A DNA stretch of 64,000 bases from Rhodococcus tukisamuensis NBRC 100609. Lineage in GTDB: Bacteria; Actinomycetota; Actinomycetes; Mycobacteriales; Mycobacteriaceae. The DNA is taken from assembly GCF_001894985.1 (NCBI RefSeq), contig NZ_BCXG01000006.1:1-64000 (forward strand). The letters are read 5' to 3'. Positions 18,013 through 27,541 of the stretch are shown here, one piece after another (position 1 is the first letter of the stretch; each line of letters begins with the position of its first letter). The notes beneath the pieces are model-generated. The model was not told the origin of the DNA. It did no database searches and saw only the letters and a list, made by a program, of their open reading frames with translations. The translations under genes and the position numbers were made by a program.

Positions 18013-19541
18013 CAGTCCAGGCCGGTTGCCGTTCCGCCACGGCGGGGGGTCCGCCGCTGCGCCGCGTTGGCCACGGTGGCGACGGTGCGCAACAGTCGCG
18101 GGGTGCGCCGCGCCATGCCCAGCACCGTGCGGTCGATCATGTTGGGGGTAGGCCTCTTTCGTGCGAGCGGGAGAGTCTCGGGTTCGCCGTCGAGTGCGTA
18201 CAGCGACCACCGCCCGGGTACGCCTCTGAGCTCGTGGAGGCCGCGGTCGACGAAGGACAGCCCGGACCCCACGACCAGGTCGCGGACGGCGCGGGACGCG
18301 AGTACCTCACCAGGGCGGGCGGCGGCCCCGATCCTGGCGCCGACATGGACGGTCATCCCGGTCAGCTCCAGGCCGGTGTGCTCCACCTCGCCGGTGTGCA
18401 CGCCGGCGCGCACCGCGATGCCCAACGCGGTCGCCGACCGGCAGATCCGTTCGGCGCACCGGAGCGCGGCGGCGGGGCCGTCGAAGACGCTGAAAGTGCC
18501 GTCGCCCGAGACGTTCACGAGGCGCCCGCCGGCCCGATCGACCTCGACCCGGACCTGCCGTTCGTAGGCCGCGCGCAGGTCGCGGTACGCCACGTCACCG
18601 ATCAGGGCCAGCGTCTCGGTGGAGTGCACCACGTCGGTGAACAGCAGCGACGCGAGGAAGCGGTCCGCGTCGGCGGGGCGGTGCATGCCGGTCGCCGCCT
18701 CCTCCACGTGCTCGAGGACCGGCATCCAGGCCTCGCCGATGGACGAACCCGGGGGAGCGGGTGGCAGCAGGTGGAACCGGCCGTGCGGGATCAGGTCCGC
18801 GACGTGCCGGGCGGCGCCGCGCGGCACGAGGCTGGCCGGGGCCAGCAGCACTCGCGCCGGGCACTGGACCGATGGCAGCGCCCGCGAGTAGTCGAGGCGG
18901 AAGACCCACTCGAAGTGGGCCCGGGCGGTCGCCGGGGTGGCCGAGCAGCGCTCCGACAGCGCCATCAGGCGCCGGTTGTGCGGGGTGTCCACCGCCGGAT
19001 CCCACCTGGCCAGGGAGGCCCCGGTGCCCCATTCGTTGCCCGCGCCGCGCCACCCGGCGATGTAGCGGGCCCGGGACGCCTCGTCCCAGCCGACCGGCAT
19101 CCGGTTGGTGCCGAGCAGGCTTTCCGCGAACGGTTGGATCAGCACGAGGCCGCGGACCCGGTCGGGTGACCGGGCCGCCAGCATGCACAGGGCGCCGCAG
19201 GTGCTGGTGACGCCCACCATGGTGGCGTGCCGGATCCCGACCTCGTCCATCACCGCGGCGACGTCGTCGGCCTGCTCTTCGAGGGTGGGCACGTGGTCGA
19301 TGGGGTCGGACAGTCCCACGCCCCGGCGCTGCAGGAACGTGGTGCGCGCGAAGGTGGTGCCGCGCTCGAGCAGGTAGTTGATGTGCGGGTCCGTCCACAT
19401 CAGGTCCAGGTGCTGCGCCACCTCGAAGAACCAGATCACGTCGCGCCGCGTCGAGTCCCGGGCCTGCTCCGACTCGCCCACCACCTGGTACGCCAGCGCA
19501 TGACCGTCACGCTGGACGTACCGGGTACCCGGCGGATCCAT
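18012..19541 (-). CDS. Hydrolase-like/class III cyclase fusion, copy 3
   Basis: A 509-residue protein, the first gene of the three-gene set and the most divergent copy. The cyclase motifs are LLFTDVVHSTETLALIGD and NVSGDGTFSVFDGP, with MTVHVGARI at the catalytic helix. The hydrolase elbow is VGVTSTCG. A short insert (EQARDSTRRD near residue 25) distinguishes it from the others. It is divergent from the acyl-CoA ligase gene, with 143 bp between the starts. Several cyclases with different sensor halves could feed a common cAMP pool. Confidence 0.85.
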   Translation of the reverse strand: MDPPGTRYVQRDGHALAYQVVGESEQARDSTRRDVIWFFEVAQHLDLMWTDPHINYLLERGTTFARTTFLQRRGVGLSDPIDHVPTLEEQADDVAAVMDEVGIRHATMVGVTSTCGALCMLAARSPDRVRGLVLIQPFAESLLGTNRMPVGWDEASRARYIAGWRGAGNEWGTGASLARWDPAVDTPHNRRLMALSERCSATPATARAHFEWVFRLDYSRALPSVQCPARVLLAPASLVPRGAARHVADLIPHGRFHLLPPAPPGSSIGEAWMPVLEHVEEAATGMHRPADADRFLASLLFTDVVHSTETLALIGDVAYRDLRAAYERQVRVEVDRAGGRLVNVSGDGTFSVFDGPAAALRCAERICRSATALGIAVRAGVHTGEVEHTGLELTGMTVHVGARIGAAARPGEVLASRAVRDLVVGSGLSFVDRGLHELRGVPGRWSLYALDGEPETLPLARKRPTPNMIDRTVLGMARRTPRLLRTVATVANAAQRRTPRRGGTATGLD

Positions 19542-19684
19542 TTCCCCAGCGTAGTACCGCCACTCGTGAGCGCGGGTAAGTGATTCGACGGCAACAGTTT
19601 TGACTCGGCGGCGACGGGGTACGTGTTAGCTTCGCGAACAATCTCTTGTGCTCTCTGTTGTTCTTGTGAAGTGAGGAACCAGGC

Positions 19685-21304
19685 GTGACGTTGAACATTG
19701 CCGATCTCTACGAAGCCGTCGCGGACGCGATCCCGGACAGGGTTCCGTTGATCTTCGGGTCGTCCGTGCCGGGTTCGGGGCAGCTGGACGTGCAGCGTCG
19801 CAGCTACCTCGAGCTGGACCGGCGCGCGAACCGCCTGGCACACCATCTGCAGTCGATCGGCGTGCGGCCCGGCCAGCACGTCGGCATCCACATGCGCAAC
19901 TGCATCGAGTACGTCGAATGCCTGTTGGCCTGCCTGAAGATCCGGGCCGTGGCGATCAACGTCAACTACCGCTACACCGACGCCGAGCTGGTCTACCTCT
20001 ACAACAACTCGGAGGTCGTGGCGCTGGTGGTCGAGTCCGACTACGTGCCGACCGTGGCCGCCGCGCTGCCGCAGTGCCCCGGGCTGGCGCACGTGCTGGT
20101 GGTCGGTGAGGCGGGCACCGACCTGGCGGGCGTCGACGTCCGGGCCTACGAGCCGGCACTGGCGGCGCAGTCGGACGGACGCGACTTCGCCCCGCGCAGC
20201 GCGGACGACCATTTCGTCGTCTACACCGGCGGCACCACCGGCATGCCCAAGGGCGTGGTGTGGCGGCACGAGGACTTCTTCTACGCGGCCCTGTCCGGCG
20301 CGAACCTGGCGGGGCCGCCGCGGCGATCCGTCGGCGAAGTGGTGGACGCCGCGGTCGCGAACACGAATCCGACTGTGCTGATGCTGATTCCGCCGCTCAT
20401 GCACGGCGCCGCGATCTATTCCCTGCTCACCGCGTTCCTGTCCGGCGCGCCGCGCGTGCTGGCGCGCACCTTCGACCCCGAGCAGGTGCTGCGCCTCGTC
20501 GAGGCGGAGTCGATCGCCGGCATCACCGTCGTCGGCGACGCCATCGCCGGGCCGATCGCGGACGCCGTCGCCGAGCACGGCTCGCGGTACGACCTGACGT
20601 CGCTGAAGCTGATCGGTTCCGGCGGTGCGCTGTTCTCGCCCGCGCTCAAGGACCGGCTGCGCGAGATGCTGCCCGGGCTCGTGGTCAAGGACGCTTTCGG
20701 CGCCTCGGAGTCCGGCAACGACGGGGTGGTGGAGTTCGGCGCCGACGGAACCAAGCGGATCCGGTCCAACCCGAACATGCTGCTGGTCGACGAGCGGAAC
20801 CGGGTGCTCGACGCGGACTCCGCGGAGCCCGGCTTCATCGCCCGCCGCGGCCACGTCCCGCTCGCGTACTTCGGCGACCCGGACAAGACGGCCGCGACGT
20901 TCCCCACCGTGGACGGGGTGCGGTTGGCGGTGCTCGGCGACATGGGCCGGCGGGAGGCGGACGGGACGATCGTGCTGCTCGGCCGAGGCTCGACGTGCAT
21001 CAACTCGGGCGGCGAGAAGGTGTACCCCGAGGAGGTGGAGCTGGCCCTCAAGACGCACCCCGCGGTGCTCGACGCCCTGGTCGCCGGCGCCCCCGACGCC
21101 CGGTTCGGCGAGAAGGTGGCCGCGGTGGTGGCGCTGCGGGACGGGCACGAGGACGTGGACACCGCCGAGCTCGCGGAGCACTGCCGGGCCCACGTCGCCG
21201 GGTACAAGATCCCGCGGTCGATCGTGGTGGTGCCGGCCGTGCTGCGCTCGCCGAGCGGCAAGGCGGACTACCGCTGGGCCAAGGAGACGGTCGCGCAGGC
21301 CTGA
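19685..21304 (+). CDS. FadD19-like acyl-CoA synthetase
   Basis: A 539-residue member of the ANL superfamily. The AMP/ATP signature is YTGGTTGMPKGV, followed by WRHEDFFYA. IPPLMHGAA, the FGASESGNDG adenylate-binding region, GDMGRREADG, the hinge GRGSTCINSGGEK and the lysine-bearing C-terminal PSGKADYRWAKE all fit. The overall pattern resembles mycobacterial FadD19, which activates branched sterol side chains, but substrate is inference only. The GTG at 19685 follows GAGG. It would form acyl-CoA from a free acid with ATP and CoA. Confidence 0.88.
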   Translation: MTLNIADLYEAVADAIPDRVPLIFGSSVPGSGQLDVQRRSYLELDRRANRLAHHLQSIGVRPGQHVGIHMRNCIEYVECLLACLKIRAVAINVNYRYTDAELVYLYNNSEVVALVVESDYVPTVAAALPQCPGLAHVLVVGEAGTDLAGVDVRAYEPALAAQSDGRDFAPRSADDHFVVYTGGTTGMPKGVVWRHEDFFYAALSGANLAGPPRRSVGEVVDAAVANTNPTVLMLIPPLMHGAAIYSLLTAFLSGAPRVLARTFDPEQVLRLVEAESIAGITVVGDAIAGPIADAVAEHGSRYDLTSLKLIGSGGALFSPALKDRLREMLPGLVVKDAFGASESGNDGVVEFGADGTKRIRSNPNMLLVDERNRVLDADSAEPGFIARRGHVPLAYFGDPDKTAATFPTVDGVRLAVLGDMGRREADGTIVLLGRGSTCINSGGEKVYPEEVELALKTHPAVLDALVAGAPDARFGEKVAAVVALRDGHEDVDTAELAEHCRAHVAGYKIPRSIVVVPAVLRSPSGKADYRWAKETVAQA

Positions 21305-21345
21305 CCCGCGGCCCGGCGGTGTGGCCGCCGAGTACGGTCGGTTGT

Positions 21346-21939
21346 GTGCTGATCTGGTACGTCAGTTACGGGTCGAACATGTCGATCGACCGGCTGGGTT
21401 GCTACCTGCGGGGCGGTCGCCCCGCCGGTGGTCGGCGCACCCAACCCGGCGCGCGCGACGGCCGCGCACCGCGGGAGTCGGCGCCGGTCCTGGTGCCGGG
21501 CCGGGTCTTCTTCGCCGGTCGGTCGCGGGTGTGGGGCGGCGGCCGGGCCTTCTACGACCCGGACGAGGCGGGCCGGGTCGCGGCGCGGGCGTACCTGCTG
21601 ACCGCGGAGCAGTTCGACGACGTGCGGTCCCAGGAGCCCGAGTGCTACGACAGGGTGCTGGAGCTGGGGCGCCGCGGCGGGCTCGCGATGCGCACGTTCA
21701 CCTGCCGGGCCCGGGGGTCGACGGCGGTGCACACGGCCCCGTCGCCCGCCTATCTGCGGGCACTCGGCGCGGGCCTGCAGGAGGCCCACGGCTGGGATGC
21801 CGGGCAGGTCGCGGACTACCTCGCGGCCGCTGTTTCGTGGAACCGGCCGTCCCCGGTGCCCGCGTCGTCGCGGTCGCCCGGGACGCCGTGGCTGTTTCTC
21901 GGCTGCCCTGTGATGCGGGCCACCGACCAGGTAGGTTGA
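21346..21939 (+). CDS. Gamma-glutamylcyclotransferase-like protein
   Basis: A 197-residue protein starting at a GTG (VLIWYVSYGSNM). The YxSYGSNM motif is the substrate-binding P-loop of the AIG2/GGCT fold. A glutamate in FDDVRSQEPECYD is a candidate for the catalytic acid. The C-terminus (PWLFLGCPVM) and middle are not typical of well-studied GGCT enzymes. It sits 41 bp after the ligase gene on the same strand and before gabD2. Confidence 0.6.
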   Translation: MLIWYVSYGSNMSIDRLGCYLRGGRPAGGRRTQPGARDGRAPRESAPVLVPGRVFFAGRSRVWGGGRAFYDPDEAGRVAARAYLLTAEQFDDVRSQEPECYDRVLELGRRGGLAMRTFTCRARGSTAVHTAPSPAYLRALGAGLQEAHGWDAGQVADYLAAAVSWNRPSPVPASSRSPGTPWLFLGCPVMRATDQVG

Positions 21940-21977
21940 CGTAACTCGAAGAAATACTCACCAGTAGGGGTGCGAAA

Positions 21978-23531
21978 ATGCCTGCTCCGTCCGCCGCAAC
22001 GTTCGCGCGGCTTCTAGAACTCGTCGCGATCGAAGATGCCGCGAGCCGGCCGACGCGGCCCGTCGTCGAGGCCTTCACCGGCCGCGAACTGGCGACCATC
22101 CCCGTCGGCACCGCCGAGGACGCGACGGCCGCGGTCGCCCGCGCCCGGGTCGCCCAGGTCGCCTGGGCCGCGCGTCCCGCCGAGGAACGCGCCCGGATCT
22201 TCCACCGCTACCGCGACCTGGTGCTGGCGAACCGCGACGCGCTGATGGACATGGCGCAGGCCGAGACCGGCAAGTCGCGCGCCGCCGCACAGGAGGAGGT
22301 CCTCGACATCTCGATGACCTCGCGTTACTACGCCCGCACGGCACCGAAGGCGCTCGCGCCGAAGCGCGTGCAGGGCATGCTGCCGGGCCTGACGAAGACC
22401 GTCGTGCGGCACCACCCGAAGGGCGTCGTCGGCGTCATCTCGCCGTGGAACTACCCGATGACCCTCGCGGTCTCCGACGCCATCGCCGCGCTGCTGGCCG
22501 GCAACGCCGTGGTGATCAAGCCGGACAGCCAGACCCCGTACTGCGCCCTGGCCTGCGTCGACCTGCTGTACCAGGCGGGCCTGCCCCGCGACGTGTTCGC
22601 CGTGGTCCCCGGCCCGGGCTCCGTGGTCGGCACCGCGCTCGTCGAGAACGCCGACTACCTGATGTTCACCGGTTCCTCCGCCACCGGCCAGCTGCTCGCC
22701 GAGCAGGCCGGCCGCAGGCTGATCGGCTTCTCCGCCGAGCTCGGCGGCAAGAACCCGATGATCGTCACCAAGGGCGCGAACCTGCGCGAGGTGGCCGACG
22801 CCGCCGTGCGCGCCTGCTTCTCGAACTCCGGCCAGCTGTGCATCTCCATCGAGCGCATCTACGTCGAGCAGCCGGTGGCGGACGAGTTCATCCGGCTCTT
22901 TGGCGAGCGGGTCAAGAAGATGACCCTCGGCGCCGGCTACGAGTTCGGCATCGAGATGGGCAGCCTCGTCTCCGAGGCGCAGGTCAAGACGGTCTCCGGG
23001 CACGTCGACGACGCCGTGGTCAAGGGCGCGACCGTGGTCGCGGGCGGCAAGGCTCGCCCCGACCTCGGCCCGCTGTTCTACGAGCCGACGGTGCTCACGG
23101 GCGTGACGGACGAGATGGAGTGCGCGCGCAACGAGACGTTCGGGCCGCTGGTGTCGATCTACCCGGTCGCGCACGTCGACGAGGCGATCCGCCTGGCCAA
23201 CGACACCGAGTACGGCCTCAACGCCAGCGTGTGGGCGGGCACCAAGGCGGAGGGCGAGGCCATCGCCGCGCAGGTCCGCGCCGGCACCGTCAACGTCGAC
23301 GAGGGCTACGCCCCCGCCTGGGGTAGCACGGCCGCACCGATGGGCGGCATGGGCGTCTCCGGTGTCGGTCGCCGGCACGGCCCCGACGGCATGCTCAAGT
23401 ACACCGAGTCGCAGACCATCGCCACCACCCGGGTGCTCAATCTCGGTGGGCCGCGCGGACTTCCGCCGAAGCTGTGGGCAAAGGCGCTGGCGCCGTTTAT
23501 CAAGGTGATGCAGTACCTGCCCGGGCGGTGA
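21978..23531 (+). CDS. gabD2: GabD2-type succinate-semialdehyde dehydrogenase
   Basis: A 517-residue NAD(P)+-dependent aldehyde dehydrogenase. SPWNYPMTLAVSDAIAALLAGN and VIKPDSQTPYCA form the cofactor site, AELGGKNPM carries the general-base glutamate, and FSNSGQLCISIERI carries the catalytic cysteine. Length and sequence match mycobacterial GabD2, which oxidises succinic semialdehyde to succinate. The start at 21978 has AGTAGGGGTGCGAAA upstream. The SRPBCC gene overlaps its stop. Confidence 0.88.
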   Translation: MPAPSAATFARLLELVAIEDAASRPTRPVVEAFTGRELATIPVGTAEDATAAVARARVAQVAWAARPAEERARIFHRYRDLVLANRDALMDMAQAETGKSRAAAQEEVLDISMTSRYYARTAPKALAPKRVQGMLPGLTKTVVRHHPKGVVGVISPWNYPMTLAVSDAIAALLAGNAVVIKPDSQTPYCALACVDLLYQAGLPRDVFAVVPGPGSVVGTALVENADYLMFTGSSATGQLLAEQAGRRLIGFSAELGGKNPMIVTKGANLREVADAAVRACFSNSGQLCISIERIYVEQPVADEFIRLFGERVKKMTLGAGYEFGIEMGSLVSEAQVKTVSGHVDDAVVKGATVVAGGKARPDLGPLFYEPTVLTGVTDEMECARNETFGPLVSIYPVAHVDEAIRLANDTEYGLNASVWAGTKAEGEAIAAQVRAGTVNVDEGYAPAWGSTAAPMGGMGVSGVGRRHGPDGMLKYTESQTIATTRVLNLGGPRGLPPKLWAKALAPFIKVMQYLPGR

Positions 23532-23978
23532 CCGTGGACCGCGCGAGCGTCCGGATCGAGGCCGCGCCGTCCGCCGTTTGGGACGTCGTCACCGACATCG
23601 CCGGCTTCGGCCGGTTCAGCCCCGAGAACACCGGCGGGCGCTGGACCGGCGGACAGCCGGTTGACCGTCGGGGCGACGTTCACCGGCGGCAACCGGCACG
23701 GTCTGATCCGCTGGACCACCCACTGCACGGTGGTCGACGTGGTTGCGGGGCAGAGGTTCTCGTTCGAGGTGGACGAGTCCAAGGCGCGCTGGACGTACCT
23801 GGTGGAGCCGTCGGGAACCGGTACCCGGGTCACCGAGACCCGGGAGATCTACGGAACCCCCGCCCTGCAGGTGCGTCTGGTGCAGCGGTCGACGCTGATC
23901 GGGCGCAACCGGAATGCGCTGATGCAGTCCGGCATGCAGACCACCCTCGCGCGGATGAAGGGGTACCTGGAGCGCTGA
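23528..23978 (+). pseudogene. Frameshifted SRPBCC polyketide cyclase-like gene
   Basis: An SRPBCC/START-like fold split across two frames. The first part, from GTG 23528 (VTVDRASVRIEAAPSAVWDV), runs to RWTGGQPV near 23655. The second part continues in another frame as LTVGATFTGGNRHGLIRWTT and ends GYLER at 23978. The span is 451 bp, consistent with one extra base near 23645-23660, or two missing bases. The GTG overlaps the gabD2 stop (GTGA), so the gene was translationally coupled. It is either a true mutation or a sequencing error. Confidence 0.75.
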
Positions 23979-23985
23979 CGTGGGC

Positions 23986-24420
23986 TCAGGCCGATGGGAA
24001 CCGTGCGACGTAGCGACGCTGCCACGGCGTCTCGACGGCGTGCGGGGAGTACCGGTCCCGGACGAAGGCCACCGCCTCGCGCGCGGGCACGCCGTCCAGC
24101 ACGGCCAGGCACGCGAGCGCGGTGCCGGTCCGGCCGCGTCCGCCGCCGCAGGCGACCTCCACCCGCTCGAACTCGGATCGGCGCCACGCCTCGCGCAACG
24201 CGTGGTGCGCGACCGCGGGGTCCGTGGGCAACCAGAAGTCCGGCCACCGGATCCACCGGGTGTCCCACGGCTGGGCGGCCGGTGGGCGGCCGAGCAGGTA
24301 GAGCCCGAACTCGGGCGGTGCGCCGTCGGGCAGGGGTCGACGGAGGCCGCGTCCGCGGACGAGTCGTCCGGAGGGCAGCCGCAGCAGCCCGGAAGTGCTT
24401 GCGTCCCACGTGGAATTCAT
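23986..24420 (-). CDS. Protein-tyrosine-phosphatase-like protein
   Basis: A 144-residue protein with a C-x5-R phosphatase loop, CGGGRGRTG at 91-99. Cys91 and Arg97 are placed as in cysteine phosphatases, but the usual preceding histidine is alanine. An upstream aspartate in WPDFWLPTDP could be the general acid. It is short, so activity on protein phosphotyrosine is not certain. It is convergent with the SRPBCC remnant and 12 bp downstream of the SDR gene. Confidence 0.65.
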   Translation of the reverse strand: MNSTWDASTSGLLRLPSGRLVRGRGLRRPLPDGAPPEFGLYLLGRPPAAQPWDTRWIRWPDFWLPTDPAVAHHALREAWRRSEFERVEVACGGGRGRTGTALACLAVLDGVPAREAVAFVRDRYSPHAVETPWQRRYVARFPSA

Positions 24421-24431
24421 TCGCGGCGGCC

Positions 24432-25298
24432 TCAGATCCCGGCGGTGAACCGCTGGTTGCGGCCCGCGTCGGCAGGTGCGAGGTTGACCGCGTCGACGAG
24501 GCCGACGAGCCGCCCGATCAACGGCGCGACCCGCCGGGGGCGGTCGACGATCGCGTCGCAGATCACCCGCCCGCCCTGCGCGGCGGTCAGCGCGGCGGTC
24601 TTCGCGTACCTCTCGTTCGGCGTGATCATCTCGGTGCGCACCAGCGGCATGTACACCGAGGTGAAGCGGATGTTCTCGTCGAGCGTCTCCGCCTGGAAGG
24701 ACCGGGAGACCTCGTCCAGGGCGGCCTTGGACGCGACGTACGCGCCGTACCCGGGTCCGCCGGTCAGGTTCGCGAGCGAGAGCACGTTGACCACCTGACC
24801 GAAGCGGCGCTCCCGCATCCCGGGCAGGAAGGCGAGCAGCAGCCGGACGGCGGCGATGTAGTTCAGCTGCATCGTCCGTTCGAAGTCGTGGATCCGGTCG
24901 TAGGACTGCTCCAGGGACCGCCGGATCGACCGCCCCGCGTTGTTGACCAGGATGTCGACTCGCCCGTGGTCGGCGAGCACCTGCGCGGTCGTCGCGGCGA
25001 CCGCATCCAGGTCGCTGAGGTCGCACGGGTACACCGCGGCCGTGCCCCCGCGCGCGGTCACCGTCGCGGCGACCTCCTGCAGTTCCGGGGCCCGCCGCGC
25101 GACGAGCAGCACCGTCGCGCCGGCCGCGCCCAACTCGAGTGCGGCGGCCCGGCCGATCCCGGACGAGGCCCCGGTGACGAGGACGACCCGTCCGGCGACG
25201 GCGTCGGCCAGGGAGGGACGCCGGCGCCGGGACCGGAACGGCGAACCCGTGTCGAGTGCATGCCTGACCCTGAACAACCATTCCCATGTCGAGGACAT
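24432..25298 (-). CDS. Short-chain dehydrogenase/reductase
   Basis: A 288-residue classical SDR. The cofactor motif is VVLVTGASSGIG at about 38-49, NNAG follows in DILVNNAGRS, and the catalytic serine and YxxxK are in VVNVLSLANLTGG and YVASK. The 30-residue N-terminal extension is amphipathic and basic. The pattern resembles SDRs acting on fatty acyl or steroid substrates. The substrate is unknown. It lies upstream of the phosphatase-like gene on the same strand. Confidence 0.82.
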   Translation of the reverse strand: MSSTWEWLFRVRHALDTGSPFRSRRRRPSLADAVAGRVVLVTGASSGIGRAAALELGAAGATVLLVARRAPELQEVAATVTARGGTAAVYPCDLSDLDAVAATTAQVLADHGRVDILVNNAGRSIRRSLEQSYDRIHDFERTMQLNYIAAVRLLLAFLPGMRERRFGQVVNVLSLANLTGGPGYGAYVASKAALDEVSRSFQAETLDENIRFTSVYMPLVRTEMITPNERYAKTAALTAAQGGRVICDAIVDRPRRVAPLIGRLVGLVDAVNLAPADAGRNQRFTAGI

Positions 25299-25496
25299 GG
25301 TTCCGGAGCTTAGGGGCCGGCGCCGGCGCCGGTGCCGGAACTCGAGTCTCGCCCGCCGGCGCGCGTCCCCTCCATCGAAAGGTGGAAATTCGGTGACGAC
25401 CGGCGGTTCGGACCTGCCGAGTCGGGCCGGGCCTGGTGGAATCGAGACGGTCCCGAAGTCGTTCGGTGACAGATGCTTCGAGCCTGGAGGTCAGCG

Positions 25497-27137
25497 ATGT
25501 CGACCGATTCCACCGAGATCGACACCGGACCACGGGCGGACCGCCGCGCCTGGATCGGGCTCGGCGTCCTCGCCGCCGGCCTGTCGATGATCGTGGTCGA
25601 CGGCACCATCGTCGGTGTCGCGTTGCCGGTGATCATCACCGACCTGAACCTGGACCTGACGGACGCCCAGTGGGTCAACAGCGTCTACTCGGTGGTGTTC
25701 GCCGCGCTGCTGCTCACCGCCGGACGGCTCGGCGACCGGCTCGGACGCCGCCGCATGTTCATCGTCGGCGTGCTGCTGTTCATGACCGGCAGCCTGATGG
25801 CCGCCGCCGCGGGCAGCGCCACCTCGCTGATCGTGGCCCGGGTGGTCCAGGGCGTCGGCGGCGCGTTCGTCCTCCCGACCACGCTGTCGAGCGTGAACGC
25901 CACCTTCAAGGGCAAGGACCGGATCGTCGCGTTCGCGGTGTGGGGCGCCGTCATCTCCGGCATGGCGGCGGTGGGTCCGCTGCTCGGCGGCTGGCTGACC
26001 ACGTACTTCACCTGGCCGTGGATCTTCATCGTGAACATCCCGATCGGGATCGCCGTGATCATCGGCGCCCTGTTCGCGGTGCGGGAGACCCGCGCCAAGA
26101 TCACCGAGCCGGGCCTCGACGTGGACGGCCTGCTGCTCAGCGCGATCGGCTTCGGCGGCGTCATCTTCGCCCTGATCGAGGGGCAGAGCCTCGGCTGGTG
26201 GAAGCCGATCGCGCCGTTCAGCGTGTTCGGGATCGAGTGGCCGCAGGACGCGCCGGTGTCGGTGGTCCCGGTCGTCGGCGCGATCGGCGTGGCGGCCCTC
26301 GTGCTGTTCGTGGTCTGGGAGCGGCACCGGGCCCGCGGCAGCCACCGCTCCGCGATCCTCGACCTGACCCTGTTCTCGGTGCCGACGTTCACCTGGGGCA
26401 ACCTGACCGCGCTGGCCGTGGCGATCGGCGAGTTCGGTCTGCTGCTGGTGCTGCCGCTGTTCCTGGTGAACGCGCTCGGCCTGACCACGATGGGCGCCGG
26501 TCTGGTGCTGGCCGCGATGGCGCTGGGCGCCTTCGCCTCCGGCGCGGCGGCCCGGCACGTCGCCGCCGCATTCGGTGCGCCGAAGACCGTGATCCTGGGA
26601 TTGGCGCTAGAGGCGGTGGGGGTGGCCGTGGTCGCGGTGTTCATCTCCTCCACGGTGTCCCCGTGGCTGCTGGCGGTGCTGCTGGCGGTGTACGGCGCCG
26701 GGCTGGGGCTGGCGTCGGCGCAGCTGACCGGGACGGTGCTCGCCGACATCCCCACCGAGAAGTCCGGGCAGGGGTCGGCCACGCAGAGCACCGTCCGTCA
26801 GCTCGGCGCCGCGCTGGGCTCCGCGATCCTGGGTGCGGTGCTCTCGATCTCGTTGGCGCAGAACCTCACCGACCGTCTCGAACCGGTCACCGCGGTACCG
26901 CCGCCGGTGCAGGAGCAGCTGGTCACCGCGACCCGGGACTCGGCCGGCGGCACCATCTCCGGTCTGCGTGAGCAGGGCGAGCAGGGCAAGCTCGGGCCGG
27001 CCGGGCCGGAGGTCACCACCGCGCTGTCGGAGGGCTTCGGCGACTCCACCCGCACCGCGCTGTTCGTGGCGTCCGGGTTCCTGGCGCTAGGACTGGTCAG
27101 CGCGACCGCGCTCAACGCGCGCTCGCGCCGGGACTAG
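25497..27137 (+). CDS. DHA2-family MFS drug exporter
   Basis: A 546-residue major facilitator protein with about 14 hydrophobic segments. It has GRLGDRLGRRR (motif A), VVDGTIVGVALPVI near the first helix (typical of EmrB/QacA) and GPLLGGWL (motif C). It probably exports drugs or lipophilic compounds by proton antiport. The ATG at 25497 is preceded by GGAGG. A hydrophilic loop at about 445-510 before the last helix is long for the family. It is convergent with the MmcQ/YjbR gene. Confidence 0.85.
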   Translation: MSTDSTEIDTGPRADRRAWIGLGVLAAGLSMIVVDGTIVGVALPVIITDLNLDLTDAQWVNSVYSVVFAALLLTAGRLGDRLGRRRMFIVGVLLFMTGSLMAAAAGSATSLIVARVVQGVGGAFVLPTTLSSVNATFKGKDRIVAFAVWGAVISGMAAVGPLLGGWLTTYFTWPWIFIVNIPIGIAVIIGALFAVRETRAKITEPGLDVDGLLLSAIGFGGVIFALIEGQSLGWWKPIAPFSVFGIEWPQDAPVSVVPVVGAIGVAALVLFVVWERHRARGSHRSAILDLTLFSVPTFTWGNLTALAVAIGEFGLLLVLPLFLVNALGLTTMGAGLVLAAMALGAFASGAAARHVAAAFGAPKTVILGLALEAVGVAVVAVFISSTVSPWLLAVLLAVYGAGLGLASAQLTGTVLADIPTEKSGQGSATQSTVRQLGAALGSAILGAVLSISLAQNLTDRLEPVTAVPPPVQEQLVTATRDSAGGTISGLREQGEQGKLGPAGPEVTTALSEGFGDSTRTALFVASGFLALGLVSATALNARSRRD

Positions 27138-27149
27138 CTCGCGCCGGGA

Positions 27150-27509
27150 CTAGGTGGCCTCGGAGTCGCGGTCGTACGCCGCGATCACGCGCTTCGGGGC
27201 GGTCAGCCGCCAGGCCTCCTCGACCACTTCGGCCAGCTCCTGTGGGTCCACCCGGGCCAGCACCACGTCGATCCAGCCCCACCGGCCGAAGAACGGCGCC
27301 ACCAGGAACACGTCCGGGTTCTCGGCGATCAGCGCGGCCTGGTCGTCGCGGGTGGCCTTCAGGCACACCGTCGGGGCGCCGTACCCGACGAGCCCGAACA
27401 TCTTCTTGCGCACCCGGAAGGTCGGCTGGTCGCCCCAGTTGGCGACCACCACCTCCTCGGCCTCGGGTAGGGCCAGCATCAGCGTGCGTGCGTCGCGCTC
27501 GGTGGGCAT
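27150..27509 (-). CDS. MmcQ/YjbR family protein
   Basis: A 119-residue protein of the MmcQ/YjbR (DUF419) fold, with the family pattern ALPEAEEVVVANWGDQPTFR, then KKMFGLVG and APFFGRWGWIDVVL. Members are small and often called DNA-binding-like, with no firm activity. It lies 32 bp after copD on the same strand. Confidence 0.82.
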   Translation of the reverse strand: MPTERDARTLMLALPEAEEVVVANWGDQPTFRVRKKMFGLVGYGAPTVCLKATRDDQAALIAENPDVFLVAPFFGRWGWIDVVLARVDPQELAEVVEEAWRLTAPKRVIAAYDRDSEAT

Positions 27510-27541
27510 GGTTCCTTTCTAGCCCCGCCCACCGACACCGG

